The notes: a model not told the origin generated them from the letters alone. 64,000 nucleotides of DNA from Ostrinia nubilalis (GCF_963855985.1 NC_087110.1:9539001-9603000), one strand, 5' to 3'; shown: positions 10,813-22,029, numbered from the stretch's first letter. Translations and numbers: made by a program.

Positions 10813-11006
10813 GTACCACTTCGCATGTGACCGCGGTGGCACTTCAAAAATAAAAATAAAAATCCGCAAATTAAATTTGGGAGCTTGTACTATTGTGAAA
10901 TTTACGTTTTACATTTTACCAATACCACAAAAATTCATTCCCGACCTTAAATATACCGCTGGAAAAACTTCGTCATCGCGATTCAATGTAATACAGCGAC
11001 ATCTAT
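10813..11006 (-). ncRNA. snRNA-like unit 9, minus strand
   Basis: Box 11006-10974, TATTTAAG 10953-10946 after 20 bp, Sm-like ATTTTTG 10851-10845, hairpin 10842-10813 (GTGCCAC/GTGGTAC, one G-U). Expected RNA about 112 nt. Closely related to unit 5; the similarity covers about 260 bp, including flanks. Confidence 0.5.
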
Positions 11007-11508
11007 GTGTTATCGTGCAAAACAGATGCCGTACTAATTGATCAGTGTCCCAATAAGTGAAGTATTAAAATAATAGAAAGAGTAATAAATTGTTATAAAA
11101 CATTTTTATTTTAAGGTAACAATAGAAGGATTATTGAATTTTCAGACGGGAAAAGAATACTCCACTGTTGAGAAAAACAGTATTATAAAACAACGCCATC
11201 TAGTTACATAAACATTCAGAGACTTACGTTTGATAGACCTAAAACGATGAATAACATATATTTTTTTTAACTACAACCCCTACTTAAAACTTTGTAATGG
11301 GTAACATTTTCAGAAAAAAAAAAAGTTTGAATGAAAAAAATGTTATTATGAATTTAACTACTAATAAATAAAACTCTTTATTTATAACCAACGCATAAAA
11401 CGATAACAATTTTTGAATAATTTTGAAATAATTTGCGTCAAAATGATGTTTTTGACCCTTTTCAAGGTACCAAAAGTTTCTTTTTCAAACAAGTTCAAGT
11501 TAAAAATC

Positions 11509-11684
11509 ATAGATGTCGCTGTGCCCCTTTGAATGTTAAAGTTTTTGCCGTAGCATATTTAAGATGGAAAAGAAAAAGGACTGTCGATCACCTAAATTTG
11601 TAGTCTTGCATTTTGTAGGTTTATAAATCTTTATTAATTCGTATTTTTTTGTAAGTGCCGCTGAGCCCAAGGCAAAGTGGCATT
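11509..11684 (+). ncRNA. snRNA-like unit 10, box damaged
   Basis: The box begins normally (ATAGATGTCGCTGTGC) but lacks about six bases around TCGCGG. TATTTAAG at 11556-11563 still lies 20 bp after the TG that ends the box. A T7 tract precedes GT (11643-11652). Hairpin 11654-11684: AGTGCCGCT/AGTGGCATT, nine pairs of which two are G-U. Expected RNA about 100 nt. The box deletion may have silenced it. Confidence 0.45.
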
Positions 11685-11864
11685 GAGAAAATTGCAAAAA
11701 TCCTAGTATCATACCTACTTATATTTTTCAAACTTCGAACAATACTGAATTAATGAAAGTAGTTCTTAATTATTATTTTTTTCGGAAATAATTAATTGCA
11801 AAAGGTTCTCTTTTCTTAAGTTTCTCCTTCATCATTCCTACTGAGTTTATTTAAAGTGATCAAC

Positions 11865-11990
11865 AGCCATTTACAGTCCACTGCTGGACTATGAGCCTCC
11901 TCCGCTATAGTGGAGGGTTTTGCAATAATCCCCACGCTTGACGTCACCGCACGGCAGAACAAATCTCTGTTAATAATTATACCTTATGCA
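11865..11990 (-). mobile_element. LINE 3' fragment
   Basis: Contains CAGTCCACTGCTGGACTATG and the complement of tail codons seen in RTE-like LINE ends. Non-coding remnant. Confidence 0.4.
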
Positions 11991-12210
11991 TGCATACTTT
12001 TAACATAACAATTCATATCATGAGAGGTATTAAATAATACTGAATTTTCTATTCCCAAGCTAAGCTAAGTTAGACCTATATTTGCAGTAGGTACCTAGGT
12101 AGGTACTTAATTAATATTAAGGAAAATTATTAAGTACAATTTACAGAGAAAACAAAACACCAGTAAAGTGTCTCAAAGTAAAGTCAAAGAAGTACCCACT
12201 GAGTACCTAT

Positions 12211-12300
12211 TAGGGCTTGTTCCCATGGATACATCCCGTTTTTTGCAGGATTCCGTTTTAAATAGGATCCCGTTGGATGTTTTCCTTTTAAATAATATTT
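12211..12300. mobile_element. Fragment of 'GCAAAAAACGGGAT' TIR repeat
   Basis: GGCTTGTTCCCATGGATACA then CCCGTTTTTTGCAGGATTCC. These are the ends of the repeat found more fully at 27287-27655 and 50105-50355. Confidence 0.45.
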
Positions 12301-12469
12301 AAATTACGTGGAGTTTTTGGTTTCAGTTTATTTACGATTTTTTTAAAAGGTCTCCGCGAAAGATAAAGAAATTCTTGTCCATGGTCCAGAAAAGGTTAGG
12401 AACCACTGATTTAAGGTGACTGTTGCTTTTCAAGCTGAACAACATGTCAACTTATTCTCACAATAAAAT

Positions 12470-12705
12470 GTAGATGTCGCTGTGCGCAGTTGAATCGCGG
12501 TGATAAAATTTCTCCGGCACCGTATATAACCTAGGAGTTTGATTATCTCTTTGCTTAAAATATTCTAGTCACGAAAGAACTTAATCGAATTTACTTAGTT
12601 TAGTTTATAAGTCTAGGTTAAGTTATTAGGATACGATTAAGTTCTTTTAGTCGAATTGATTCTATTTTTGTATGGTGCCGCCGAGCAAAGCGGGTTGCGG
12701 CACCA
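12470..12705 (+). ncRNA. snRNA-like unit 11 with long internal stem
   Basis: Box 12470-12502, TATATAAC 12523-12530, Sm-like ATTTTTG 12664-12670, hairpin 12673-12705 with nine perfect pairs TGGTGCCGC/GCGGCACCA. The body also has a 14-bp perfect inverted repeat, AAAGAACTTAATCG (12574-12587) with CGATTAAGTTCTTT (12634-12647). Expected RNA about 153 nt. Sm site, 3' hairpin and internal stem are all intact, making this one of the best candidates. Confidence 0.6.
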
Positions 12706-12719
12706 AGAGAATCTAACTA

Positions 12720-12876
12720 AAGCCTGATCCGTGAGCACGTACAATTTTGTCCAATGAAAACAATCACTACGGGCGCGCGTCGCACAGTAGCGACAGCAAT
12801 ATAATTACGCGCGAGCGATAAGGATGGGTAGCTTGGGGCCATTGGACAAAATTATACGTGCTCACGGACCAGGCTT
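12720..12876. mobile_element. 157-bp MITE
   Basis: Near-perfect inverted ends of about 35 bp, starting AGCCTGATCCGTGAGCACGT and ending with its inverse ACGTGCTCACGGACCAGGCT. GC-rich centre, no coding capacity. It begins 15 bp after the hairpin of unit 11. Confidence 0.75.
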
Positions 12877-13112
12877 CTATAATATATAAAGCTAAAGAGT
12901 TTGTATGGTTGAACACGCTAATCTCAGAAACTACTGGCCTAATTTGCAAAAATCCTGTATGTTAGATAGCCTTTTTAACGAGGGAGGCTATAAATTATAT
13001 ACCATCCTGCTACAACCAATAGGAGCAGAATGTTGCTTAAACGGGAAAAAATATTCAAACGACATTCACGCGTACGAATACGCGGGTACCGCTAGACTTA
13101 TAAAAAAGGCAA
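12877..13112. repeat. Lepidopteran interspersed repeat (CGCTAATCTCAGAAACTACT type)
   Basis: Contains CTCAGAAACTACTGG, GTTAGATAGCC, ACGAGGGAGGCTATA and CCAATAGGAGCAGA in this order, the same order as at 26066-26275. The small frame through it is a repeat shadow. Confidence 0.55.
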
Positions 13113-13343
13113 TAATAACCACATAAAAGTTTTACAGACTTATGGATTTGATATTATGACATGAGATAATAATATGGTAAAGGCTTCTTAAAAGGGCTTT
13201 TTTTAGAGTTTTTCATGCAAACCCTTTTTAATAAGTACAAGAAGGTATTAATTACTTTTACTAATACGCATACCTACGCAATATGTTACATGTTTAATTT
13301 GCATCTAATCATCCCTTATAGAATATGTTTCATCGAAACCTCA

Positions 13344-13404
13344 ATAGATGTCGCTGTGCGCACTTGACTCGCGGTGTCAAAGTTCTCCCGGCAGCATTTA
13401 TAAC
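13344..13404 (+). promoter_or_regulatory. snRNA-like promoter without Sm-hairpin
   Basis: Box 13344-13376 and TTTATAAC 13397-13404 at the standard 20 bp. No A-T5-G tract with hairpin is found in the next 250 bp. The upstream GAATATGTTTCA...AACCTCA matches that of the unit at 24719. A promoter remnant, or a unit whose 3' part has diverged. Confidence 0.5.
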
Positions 13405-14100
13405 TTACCCGAGTTTACTTGACTGTAATACTCAGGCCTTCTAGCAAGGAGCACACGACGAGGATTGCGTGGTCCGTGCTAGCGGCTGTAAACTATGCCG
13501 TCCGAATGAGATTAGTAAACTAGAGTAAATACGCAGAACAAAGGACATTGTCAGAAACCGCCTAAAAAACCGCCCAAAAACATTAACCCATCATAATTAT
13601 TTTCTATTTTTTTTAATACATTAAGCACCCTTTCATTCTAATGGACACTTAAGCATTGAAAAATTAAATAAATAAGTCTTTTAACGTTTATTCTATAATA
13701 CTATTACAACTTCCGGACGTTTTGGTGCGTGGCATGGTCTAAAACCTATCAAGTTCCATAATTTTTGCCGATAAAATCTGTACGAGGCATTACCGTACTT
13801 TATTGCTGGGAGTCCATGTATAGTGATGTTCCTGCGGCCATCATAGACAATAAAATATCGATTTTGAAAATAAAATAAATCGATTAAACTGCTTTGAAGA
13901 CTAGATTTGCGTTAAAAGCTAAAAAGATATTGACAGTTTGACACTATTACAAGAAGATATCTAAAGTGTCCAACTGGTCGAAGGTCGTAAATAAAATAAA
14001 AATAATTAGGACCATAAACTGATATTCATGGTATCATAACTGTAAAAGTGTCAGAATCCGATGTTGAATCCAATGCCAGTTGAAGTGTGAGAAACATATA
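13405..14100. other. No gene seen
   Basis: AT-rich, no recognised repeat or frame. Confidence 0.4.
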
Positions 14101-14101
14101 T

Positions 14102-14170
14102 ATTTTTTTTTTATGTGACAGGAGGCAAATGAGCAGACGGATCACCTGATATCAACCTAGTATAGTTGCC
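14102..14170 (-). mobile_element. LINE/SINE tail
   Basis: A poly(T) run followed by ATGTGACAGGAGGCAAATGA and GCAGACGGATCACCTGAT, a common lepidopteran retroposon 3' end read in reverse. Confidence 0.5.
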
Positions 14171-14190
14171 AGTCTCTCATAATCTATGCC

Positions 14191-14371
14191 AATGAGGGTT
14201 TTCGCGATTGAAAAATCCGCCAGATGGCAATACGTAGACGTGAGGTCCAAATGCTGCATGATTGGTTATTTTTGACATGACATTGACAGATATCCACCAA
14301 TCATGCAGCATTTGGACCTCGCGTCTACGTATTGCCATATCGCGGATTTTTCAATCGCGAAAACCCTCATT
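14191..14371. mobile_element. MITE with AATGAGGGTTTTCGCGATTG ends
   Basis: The two halves are inverted over about 75 bp (AATGAGGGTTTTCGCGATT... and its complement). A second copy lies at 30385-30573. Non-coding foldback element. Confidence 0.75.
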
Positions 14372-15510
14372 CATAGCACATGTATAATAATAGACCAAAT
14401 GAACTTTTATAGATTGTGAAAGAGAAGATAAAGATTTTATTATTTTATTAAAATCTTGCCACGAGGTAGTTTTTCAGTAGAAACCAGGATTGGATAATCG
14501 CTACAGGCAAGTATCAGAACATTTTATAAATATTTTTAATCGATTATATCCATGTGAATCGTTTTAATAAATTGTCATTTTACTTTTTCAATTAAAACTT
14601 TTTCAATCCCTAGTCTTGTCAAACTGTCATAATGTCAACAAATTATAAATGTCACGTCAGTTGACTCAATTTCAGTCTTCTGTGCGTTTATTGTATTTTT
14701 ATTTCAATGAAATAGTGCTAAAGGGTTAGTACTAAAACTGAAAGCCTTTTTTCAGAAAGAAAACCAATGTGGTGCCCTTATTATTCATGCTGTTTGAAAG
14801 TTACAAGTCAGTGATACAGAGTTGCCGACATTATAACTCCGTAGTGATACCATACCAAAGAAGAAGTTTTCCTAAACACTTGTGTTGTTTTTATATGTGA
14901 TCGAATAAAAAGGATTAATTCTACTGCTCAAATGGAATAACTTATCCCAAGAGACCGAATATAAAAAAAACCTCTCCATAGAAATTATCACCATCACGAG
15001 GATGTGAATTTTTTTGAGAATTTGATATTGGTCCTGTAAGAAAAGTAGTTGTATTTCAGTAGTAGAATCAACCCTTCTTGTTTCATCAGCAAGAGTAACT
15101 ATAAAAACGCCCTGTAGGTAGGTATTATTAAGCTGAAGAGTTTGTTTAGTGTCAAAGACTGTCACACAGTGTAACTTAAATTGGCATATTATGATAATGA
15201 ACATAAAAACTTAAATAAATATTTATGTTAATATTTTTTCTATTTATTTATTTTCCCAAAGCTTCACAGTGACAGCTGAAACAGCAATACTGTTAACAAA
15301 ACAGTAAAACTAAACTTGGAACAAACTGTTACAAATATGAGGGGTTTAATATTTTACAAATTAAAATAAAACCGCATGTTGCTTTACTTTCTCGTATAGG
15401 TAATAAATGTAATTAATGGCTAGATTATTAATGTTACTTTGTTACCCTCAATAGTGAGGAAATCTTATAAAATGGTAACCCTGATTTTTATTGTCATTCA
15501 AGTGCTCTTT
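14372..15510. other. No gene seen
   Basis: AT-rich. The 110-codon minus-strand frame at 14872-15204 shows no family motif and is probably chance. Confidence 0.4.
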
Positions 15511-15512
15511 CT

Positions 15513-15613
15513 TCGCATAGGCTTCTGTGATTTGGCCAAGGGCCACACACATTGCGATAACATTATGCGACATTGATTTGACAGCAGCGGAGTGAAGTCT
15601 TGCGACTATGCAA
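15513..15613 (-). repeat. Inverted repeat arm (partner at 16505-16600)
   Basis: On the minus strand reads TTTTGCATAGTCGCAAGACT and later AATGTGTGTGGCCC, diverged from the plus-strand arm TTTTGCATAATCGCAAGACT near 16525. The two arms flank a pair of LINE fragments. Confidence 0.45.
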
Positions 15614-15651
15614 AATGATACCCTGTAATCGTAGCGCATACAGACATAGAC

Positions 15652-15894
15652 TGGGCGGGGCACATAGCTCGTAGAGCTGATGGCCGCTGGGGCAGGAAAG
15701 TTCTTGAGTGGCGACCACGAGCCGAAAGACGTAGCGTGGGCAGGCCTCCCACTAGGTGGACCGACGATCTGGTGAAGGTCGCGGGAGGTGCCTGTATGCG
15801 AGCGGTGCAGGATCGGTCTTCGTGGAAATCCTTGGGGGAGGCCTTTGTCCAGCAGTGGACGTCTTTTCGGCTGAAACGAACGAACGAACGATAC
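15652..15894 (+). mobile_element. C-terminal fragment of an RTE-like LINE
   Basis: Frame from 15652 reads WAGHIARRADGRWGRKVLEW, then RPPTRWTDDLVKVAG, WKSLGEAFVQQWTS and the GAACGAACGAACGAAC end. This is the carboxy end of a non-LTR retrotransposon ORF2 after the RT domain. 5'-truncated, no RT or endonuclease here. Other pieces are at 16086, 20490, 50695, 51660 and 56068. The RTE clade assignment is tentative. Confidence 0.65.
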
Positions 15895-16085
15895 GTATTA
15901 CCACTATTTACCAGACATTACTATTTATTGCATACTCGCCGGATTACACGTAGGAGCACGCGCGTAACAGCTTCGGCCTTGCATTATTATAAGATCTTGT
16001 TCCGCCCTTTTACGAACTTCCTCCGTGAGGATATCCCCGCCGAATTCTATGATGAACCTATCAAAAGTCATATTCTGCAATGTCA

Positions 16086-16230
16086 ACCCACCACAAGGTG
16101 GACCGACGACCTGATAAAGGTAGCGGGAAGGCGCTGGATGCAGGCCACTACCAACCGTGCGATGTGGAAGTCATTGGGGGAGGCCTATGTTCAGTAGTGG
16201 ACGTCCTGTGGCTGAAATGATGATGATGAT
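16086..16230 (+). mobile_element. C-terminal fragment of an RTE-like LINE
   Basis: Encodes TTRWTDDLIKVAGRRWMQAT and WKSLGEAYVQ, then a stop and (GAT)n. A second, independent 5'-truncated copy. Confidence 0.6.
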
Positions 16231-16600
16231 GAAGAAATGAATGAAAATGACAAATCTTCGCACGTGTATAATACCGTGCCAAAGTAATCATATAATTTTG
16301 GCACCTTAATAACTATTGCCGTTTTTGTTGTAAAGATCATGCAGCGCTACTTGCGGATATTATTGGAAAGAAAACTATGTGGGCTCTAGATCTGAAGCCG
16401 CTTTAACGAACACGAAGTGCTCATACAATGCGGCGTATTTTCTTCCAGTCTTTAGTCAGGACTTTAGTCGAATTAAAACCCCGGTTGAACGTGATATAGC
16501 CGCACTAGAATACGATGCTTTTTTGCATAATCGCAAGACTTCGTTCCGGTGTCGACCGAATGTTATCATGATGTATGTGGCCCAGGGGTTACCGTAGCCG

Positions 16601-17260
16601 CTAAGGTTTGAAACTTCTTGCTTAAAATATTGTAGTCTTTGGCATAGACTACGATGGTAGTCATGGAGATAGGAGTTTGTTATCTCGTGTCAGATGTAAA
16701 TGGTGAAAAGAAAACTCATGATTCGTGGTATTTTTATGTAATATGTAGGTATTTTATAAAAGTGGAACCCCGAGTGATCTCCAAAACCCATTCTATTATT
16801 ATATACGATTCGGCTTCGATATCTATAATACAATAGGAGTTTATTTCATGTGTCAGATGACAAGGGTGGAAACAACCTACGATTCATGTTGTTTATTTAC
16901 GTGCAATATGTGGGCATATTGTAAAAGTGGAATTCCGAGTTGTATTTCTAAAACTTGTTCTATTATTTTATACTATTTGGCTGCGACTCGGCGTGACGAC
17001 AATACGAAACATTTTTCGCGAATCGGTGTTCATACATTCACACAATACATTAGACGCCATGTTGTCATAAACGACATATTATAAAATCGCTGTGATTTAA
17101 TATTCTTAATCATTAATTTTATGGCAAGTGTCCATCAGGAATCATTGTTCTTACACACAGAATCGTATTATTTCGCTTTCGGGTAGTAATATGTCAAAAT
17201 TGTTGGTTCTTTAGGCGAACAATGTATGGAGAACGAACATTGTCCTTTAATGTTGTTCTA
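16601..17260. other. No gene seen; internal direct repeat
   Basis: Two diverged copies of a block containing GGAGTTTGTTATCTCGTGTC / GGAGTTTATTTCATGTGTCA start at about 16672 and 16836. Small frames cross both copies, but no protein family is recognised. Confidence 0.4.
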
Positions 17261-17299
17261 AATTTTTGAAGGTGCCACAAATAGTGCGGTGTGGCGCTT
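17261..17299 (+). ncRNA. Orphan Sm-like site and hairpin
   Basis: AATTTTTG at 17261-17268 is followed by hairpin 17270-17299: AGGTGCCAC/GTGGCGCTT, nine pairs including two G-U, loop of 12. This matches the 3' end of the snRNA-like units. No recognisable 33-bp box lies upstream; ATTATAAA at about 17070 is a possible TATA at normal distance. Either a decayed unit or chance. Confidence 0.3.
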
Positions 17300-17320
17300 A
17301 AAAGACTGCCTTTGAAGTAC

Positions 17321-17440
17321 TAATGCCCGTTTTCACAATCAATCCCTAATTTTAAGTGACCCCTATGGTAACGATTAACAAGTTCTTTTAAGTCATAGGG
17401 GTCACTTAAAATTAGGGATTTATGGTGAAAACGGGCATTA
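17321..17440. mobile_element. 120-bp MITE
   Basis: TAATGCCCGTTTTCAC and its inverse at the other end, arms of about 45 bp with the inner part CTAATTTTAAGTGACCCCTA. Non-coding. Confidence 0.75.
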
Positions 17441-17774
17441 GTCAATCGAAATACAAATCAAAAATATTTCGTTCAGTTTTGACCACTAGTGGCACTTATT
17501 AACGTCACAATATTGTTATAGTAAAAAAGGTAGCCGTAAGGGGCACTTTACAAGTCTCCTTATCTTTTGGGCCCTACCAGCGCTTCGAGACAAACATAAT
17601 TTTATCCACAACGAAGTTGCAGGCGGTCGAAAATGGCCTGAATTGCTTCGAGAAAAGGATGGTACGGCCGTGCCGCTTTTTTGCTCGACTTGGTGGGGGC
17701 ACTGCCGTGCCCCCAGATATGGGAAGTGCTGAGAAGAAACGCCGGAACAAACAAAGGAAGACTGGACTTGCTTA

Positions 17775-17908
17775 ATATATAAATGTTATTCTGATCTATA
17801 CACAATAGTACTGTGAATTTAAAGTTTCATCAAAATCCGTTCAGCAGTTTTTGCGTGAAAGAGTAACAAACATACATAAAAACTTTCCTATTTATAATAT
17901 TAGTAGGA
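17775..17908 (-). mobile_element. Helitron-like 5' end
   Basis: Minus strand starts TCCTACTAATATTATAAATA after an A and contains GTTACTCTTTCACGCAAAAA and GAACGGATTTTGATGAAACT, the 5' part of a widespread lepidopteran non-autonomous Helitron. The 3' CTAG end is missing. Confidence 0.5.
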
Positions 17909-17929
17909 TTAAATTATTGGTTCAGCTGA

Positions 17930-18785
17930 AGTCTAAATTGATAACGTTGGAAAATTTTGCAATTGTAAAGTTATTTTAGCCTAGCCTTAAGGCGATTACT
18001 TGGCCGAACGACCTTGAGCATTAGAGCGAGACAACGTGCCTCTCACCGCGCGCCCGCGCTTCTGCCCGATATCAAAGAGCGCTCAGAATACAGTTGCGAC
18101 GCGCTGCGAATTCTATTTTAACTGCCTACCGGAATGTTGACTAGATTTTAATTCACGCAGATCAAAAAAAATTGCGAAGCTTATTTTATGTTTCAAAAAA
18201 GCATTTAAAAAAAAGAAAATAAATCTTATACAGAATAATAATAATTACCTAATTATCGTCAACATATTTTCAAATTGAAATAAAATTGACATAATATAAT
18301 GATTAAATTTCAATTAGTACATCATTATACTTCAATTAGTACCATAACTATGAAAAATAAACAACTATTTCCTCCTGTAAAGTTAGCACAAAAGGACATT
18401 TAAGCAGTTTGATAAATTAGGCTGACGATATTCGTGTGTTAAGTGAGCTTCTAAACAGTTTTTTATGTATGTGTACGAGTACCTACCTAAATGTAAATGT
18501 CTGTCTGTGCAAGTATTCAAAATATTGGTCAATATTGAACATATTATTGATAATTGAATACCAGGGGCCAAGCAGGGGGGACAACAGGACTGCACCGAAA
18601 ATATAAGGGTAGTTTAAAATATTTAAATGATTCCGCCAGCCGCCAGTCTGCTGGTGATCACGGAATGAAAACTCCTTTTTTTCTATGCTGTTATTATTTT
18701 TGATTTGAATTTTGAAAGCTATGAAAAGCAGTAATATCAGAAAAGATGGCGATGTTTAAAGAAACTTTCTATGGATAATTCCATT
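17930..18785. other. No gene seen
   Basis: A GC-rich patch (about 18000-18130) is followed by AT-rich sequence. No family recognised. Confidence 0.4.
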
Positions 18786-18870
18786 CATCATCATCATCAT
18801 CATTTCAGCCACAGAACGTCCACTGCTGAATATAGGCCTCCCCCAATGCTTTCCACATCGCACGCTTTCC
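18786..18870 (-). mobile_element. 3' tail of RTE-like LINE
   Basis: (CAT)n then TTCAGCCACAGAACGTCCAC and CTCCCCCAATGCTTTCCACA: the complement of the WKSLGEAY end and the (GAT)n tail. Confidence 0.6.
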
Positions 18871-18879
18871 ATTTTCTTC

Positions 18880-19282
18880 ACTAAACTTTGAAGTTTTGGT
18901 GAAATCCAATATCTAATTCCTACAAGTGATACAGTTATTATTATTGGAAAGAAGAGAAGCTAAAGATGTTTTTAAATGATCTTCAAAACAATCCATTAAC
19001 ACATTTTTTTAATCAATTTCTTAAGTGTTTTATCGTGTTTTGTACTTTTGTTTTTATTATTAGACTAAAGACATATTGGATATTAATAGCAAATAAAAAA
19101 GTTGGTTGAAAACACGTGAGAAAAAAAGCAGTTTTAGGGCAAATTTCGGAAAAAAATAAATCAAAAATATAATTAAAAAGTAGCAAATTTAGGGTTAAAT
19201 GGGCGAACTTCTATTCAAAATGACCTTATTTACGAAGTTTGTTTAACGTTCTTCCAAACACCTGTATACTTTATAATATTAC
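18880..19282. other. No gene seen
   Basis: AT-rich, no recognised repeat. Confidence 0.4.
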
Positions 19283-19451
19283 TATTTTGCCCGCAGCTTC
19301 ATCCGCGTGAAATTTAGTTTGTTACATATCATCATAAAATATAGCCTATATGTTATTCTGGGTTATAAACAATAATACTGTAAAGTTTCATCAAAATCCG
19401 TTCAGTAGTTTTTGCGTGAAAGAGTAACAAACATCCAAACAGGAAGTAGGA
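19283..19451 (-). mobile_element. Helitron-like element
   Basis: From TTTTGCCCGCAGCTTCATCC to GCGTGAAAGAGTAACAAACA and TAGGA; same family as 17775, 27998 and 49075. The CTAG end is degenerate here (CTAT). Confidence 0.5.
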
Positions 19452-20113
19452 TTATCAGAGATCGAAATAGGTAGTATTAATTTACCTTACCTTATTCGCG
19501 ACGAGACAATTGAGCTGGATGAATGGAAAATTCCCTGGGAATAATTCGAATTTTTTTTGGGGACCAATGAGATAAAAAAACTCATACCAACCAAAACCAA
19601 TGGACCAATGGAGTACCTTGCAAATTACCAATCGAAACGCAAAATGCACAAAAGTGATGTGATTGTTTCCACTAATGTTACTGTTAATTATAGAATTTAT
19701 ATAATTATTTGTAGGTATTTTTTGTTGTCTTGTGATTTCCTATAACTAAGTGCGTTGTTTTATTATTATTACCTACCTATTAAAAATATGTCTCGTCTCG
19801 AAGTTTATATAAATTTAAAATAAATTGATAAATCAGACAAATAAATCTAGAAAAAATAAATAATCAGCATCTTGCGTACTATTTTTATATATTAATATTA
19901 TCTTAAAATTTGTATAATGCCTATACTTATTCAAAATGACGTACTCATATCACTAATTCAGCCGCCGAACTACTGGGTATTTCTCCGGATCTGGATTATT
20001 TAGTTGATTACCCCGACCTTTTTTATTTTTGAATTTAGAGTAAGTTTAGGTAAAACATTTCAAAATAGACATTATTACGAGCATATTTTTTATATTGGCC
20101 CATCTGTAGCAAG

Positions 20114-21761
20114 TAGGGAATGCAGAATCGGTTCTGGTTTGAGGAACCGGGTTTTTCGGGTCTGGTGGTCATGAGAACCGGGAGCCCCGGTTTTTTCGGT
20201 TCTTTCGGTTCCAAAAAAACAATATTTTGATTATGTTTTTTTTATTGAAATAACACTTCTTTGAATAGACTAGGAATAATCAACAAACATGATTAACAAT
20301 ATTTTTCTATTTTTACTAAATTCTACTCCCAAAAATAAAAAGAAGTAAAATAATTAGTTTTCAATTGAGGTACAACAATCAGTCTTTTTCATCCAACTTA
20401 ACGATATATTTGACTATTTATAGGTATATTGACTGTCAGATGCAAAGCAAATAAAAGAGTCAGTGTTGCCAACTCTTACACAAAAATATCATCATCATCA
20501 TCATTTAAACCATAGGATAGGACGTCCACTGCTGAACATTAACCTCCCCCAATGCTTTCCATGTTGATCGATTGGTAGCGGCCTGCGTCCAGCGCTTCCC
20601 TGCTACCTTTATGAAGTCGTCGGTCCACCTTGAGGGTGGACGTTCCACGCTGCGTTTTCCGGTACGCGGCCTCCATTCCAGGACCTTCCTGCCCCATCGG
20701 CCGTCAGTTCTGCGTCCGCGTTGGGCTATGTCCGCTGATTCCGCTGACATAGAAATGAGGAGAAGGAAGGAGGAAATCTCCTCATTTCTGATTTGATCTC
20801 GTAAAGAAACACCGAGCATAGCCCTCTCCATAGCACGCTGTGCAACTTTGAGCTTCTGTATAAGGCCTATAGTGAGAGGCCACGTTTCCGAGCCATAACC
20901 GAAACTGGGTAGGGCGCAACATGGACATTGGACATAAGCTTTGTTTTGTCCATATTCATCCTCAGGCCTACCTGTTAGGAAACTCGATTAAGGTCTTTGA
21001 GCATTGTGCCAAGATCTTACAACGATTCTGCCATGACCACAATCAGTATCGTGGGCAAACCGAAGGTGAGTGATGTACTCGCCATTAATGTTTATGCCGA
21101 ATCTTTTCCATTCAAGGAGTTTGAAAGCGGCGTCTTCCAATGCAGTGGTGAACAGTTTAGGAGATATAACATCTCCCTGCCTTACGCCTCACTGCAGAGG
21201 AATCGTCCTCGTGCTCTGCTCTTGTACTCGGACCGACATGGTGGCGTTTTTGTACAAGCACTTCAGCACCTCGATATACCGATAGTCAATACGGCACCGC
21301 TGAAGAGACTGTAAACACTGCCCAAGACCCGATCGAATCGAAGACCTTCTCATAGTCTACGAACGCCAAGCATAGTGGCAAGTTATAGTCCTCAATCTTC
21401 TGTATAACCTGTCGCAGCGTAAGCGCAAACAAAAATGTGCCAGTGATTTAAAAAAATTGTAAGAAAAATGCTTAAAATATTTACATATCTCATAAAAAAA
21501 AAAAACAAAGTACAAAACCAGTAAGTAGGTACCTAACCTTTATTAGTAGCTAATCTGATATCTTTAGGTTCTCTATACGTTCGCAATTTTCTTGTGACGA
21601 CTCATGCCTAATACCTTTAACATATTTTAGACAACTATGCAAAACCCGAAAGTACCGAAAGAACCGGGTTTTGAATTTTTAAAACCCGGTTCTTAAGCTG
21701 TCGAAAAAACCCGGGTTTTCCCGGTTCTTTCGGTTCCGGGATAACCCGGGTACAAACCCTA
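20114..21761. mobile_element. hAT-like element with 8-bp target duplication
   Basis: GTAGCAAG flanks both sides (20106-20113 and 21762-21769). The ends are TAGGGAATGC...GGTACAAACCCTA-like, with inverted AACCGGGTTTT-rich arms (20140-20215 and 21640-21750). An 8-bp duplication is typical of hAT elements. No transposase remains; the interior is filled by a minus-strand LINE fragment. Confidence 0.7.
20490..21430 (-). pseudogene. RTE-like LINE ORF2 fragment (RT to C-terminus)
   Basis: Minus-strand reading gives an RT motif-A region (LAFVDYEKVFDSI at about 21360), the position where an FADDI motif is expected (about 21055, changed to FAHD), VMAES, and then MERAMLGVSLRDQIRNEEI and RTDGRWGRKVLEWRPRTGKR before the SLGE..VQQWTS end and (CAT)n. 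Several frame breaks and a damaged YADD-type site show it is dead. It lies inside the hAT-like element. Confidence 0.7.
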
Positions 21762-21908
21762 GTAGCAAGCAGGAATAAAAAGTTATGCGACATCAAAATT
21801 TTCATGGTCGGGGTAATCAAAGTTGGAAGTCAGAGTAATCAAAAATAAAACAAAATATTTTATTTACTACGATTTTTTTAAGTTATGGTGAAATAAATGT
21901 TATTAAAA

Positions 21909-22026
21909 CTAGCCATTTGTTATTCTGATGTAAAAACGACAATATTGTAAAGTTTCAACAATATCTGTTAAGTAGTTGTTGCGTAAAAGAGTAAAAAACT
22001 TTCGCTTATACATATAATATTAGTGA
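21909..22026 (-). mobile_element. Helitron-like fragment
   Basis: Contains TTATTCTGATGTA, ATTGTAAAGTTTCAACAATA and GCGTAAAAGAGTAA, then ATAATATTAGTGA. Degenerate copy of the 17775 family. Confidence 0.4.
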
Positions 22027-22029
22027 CTC

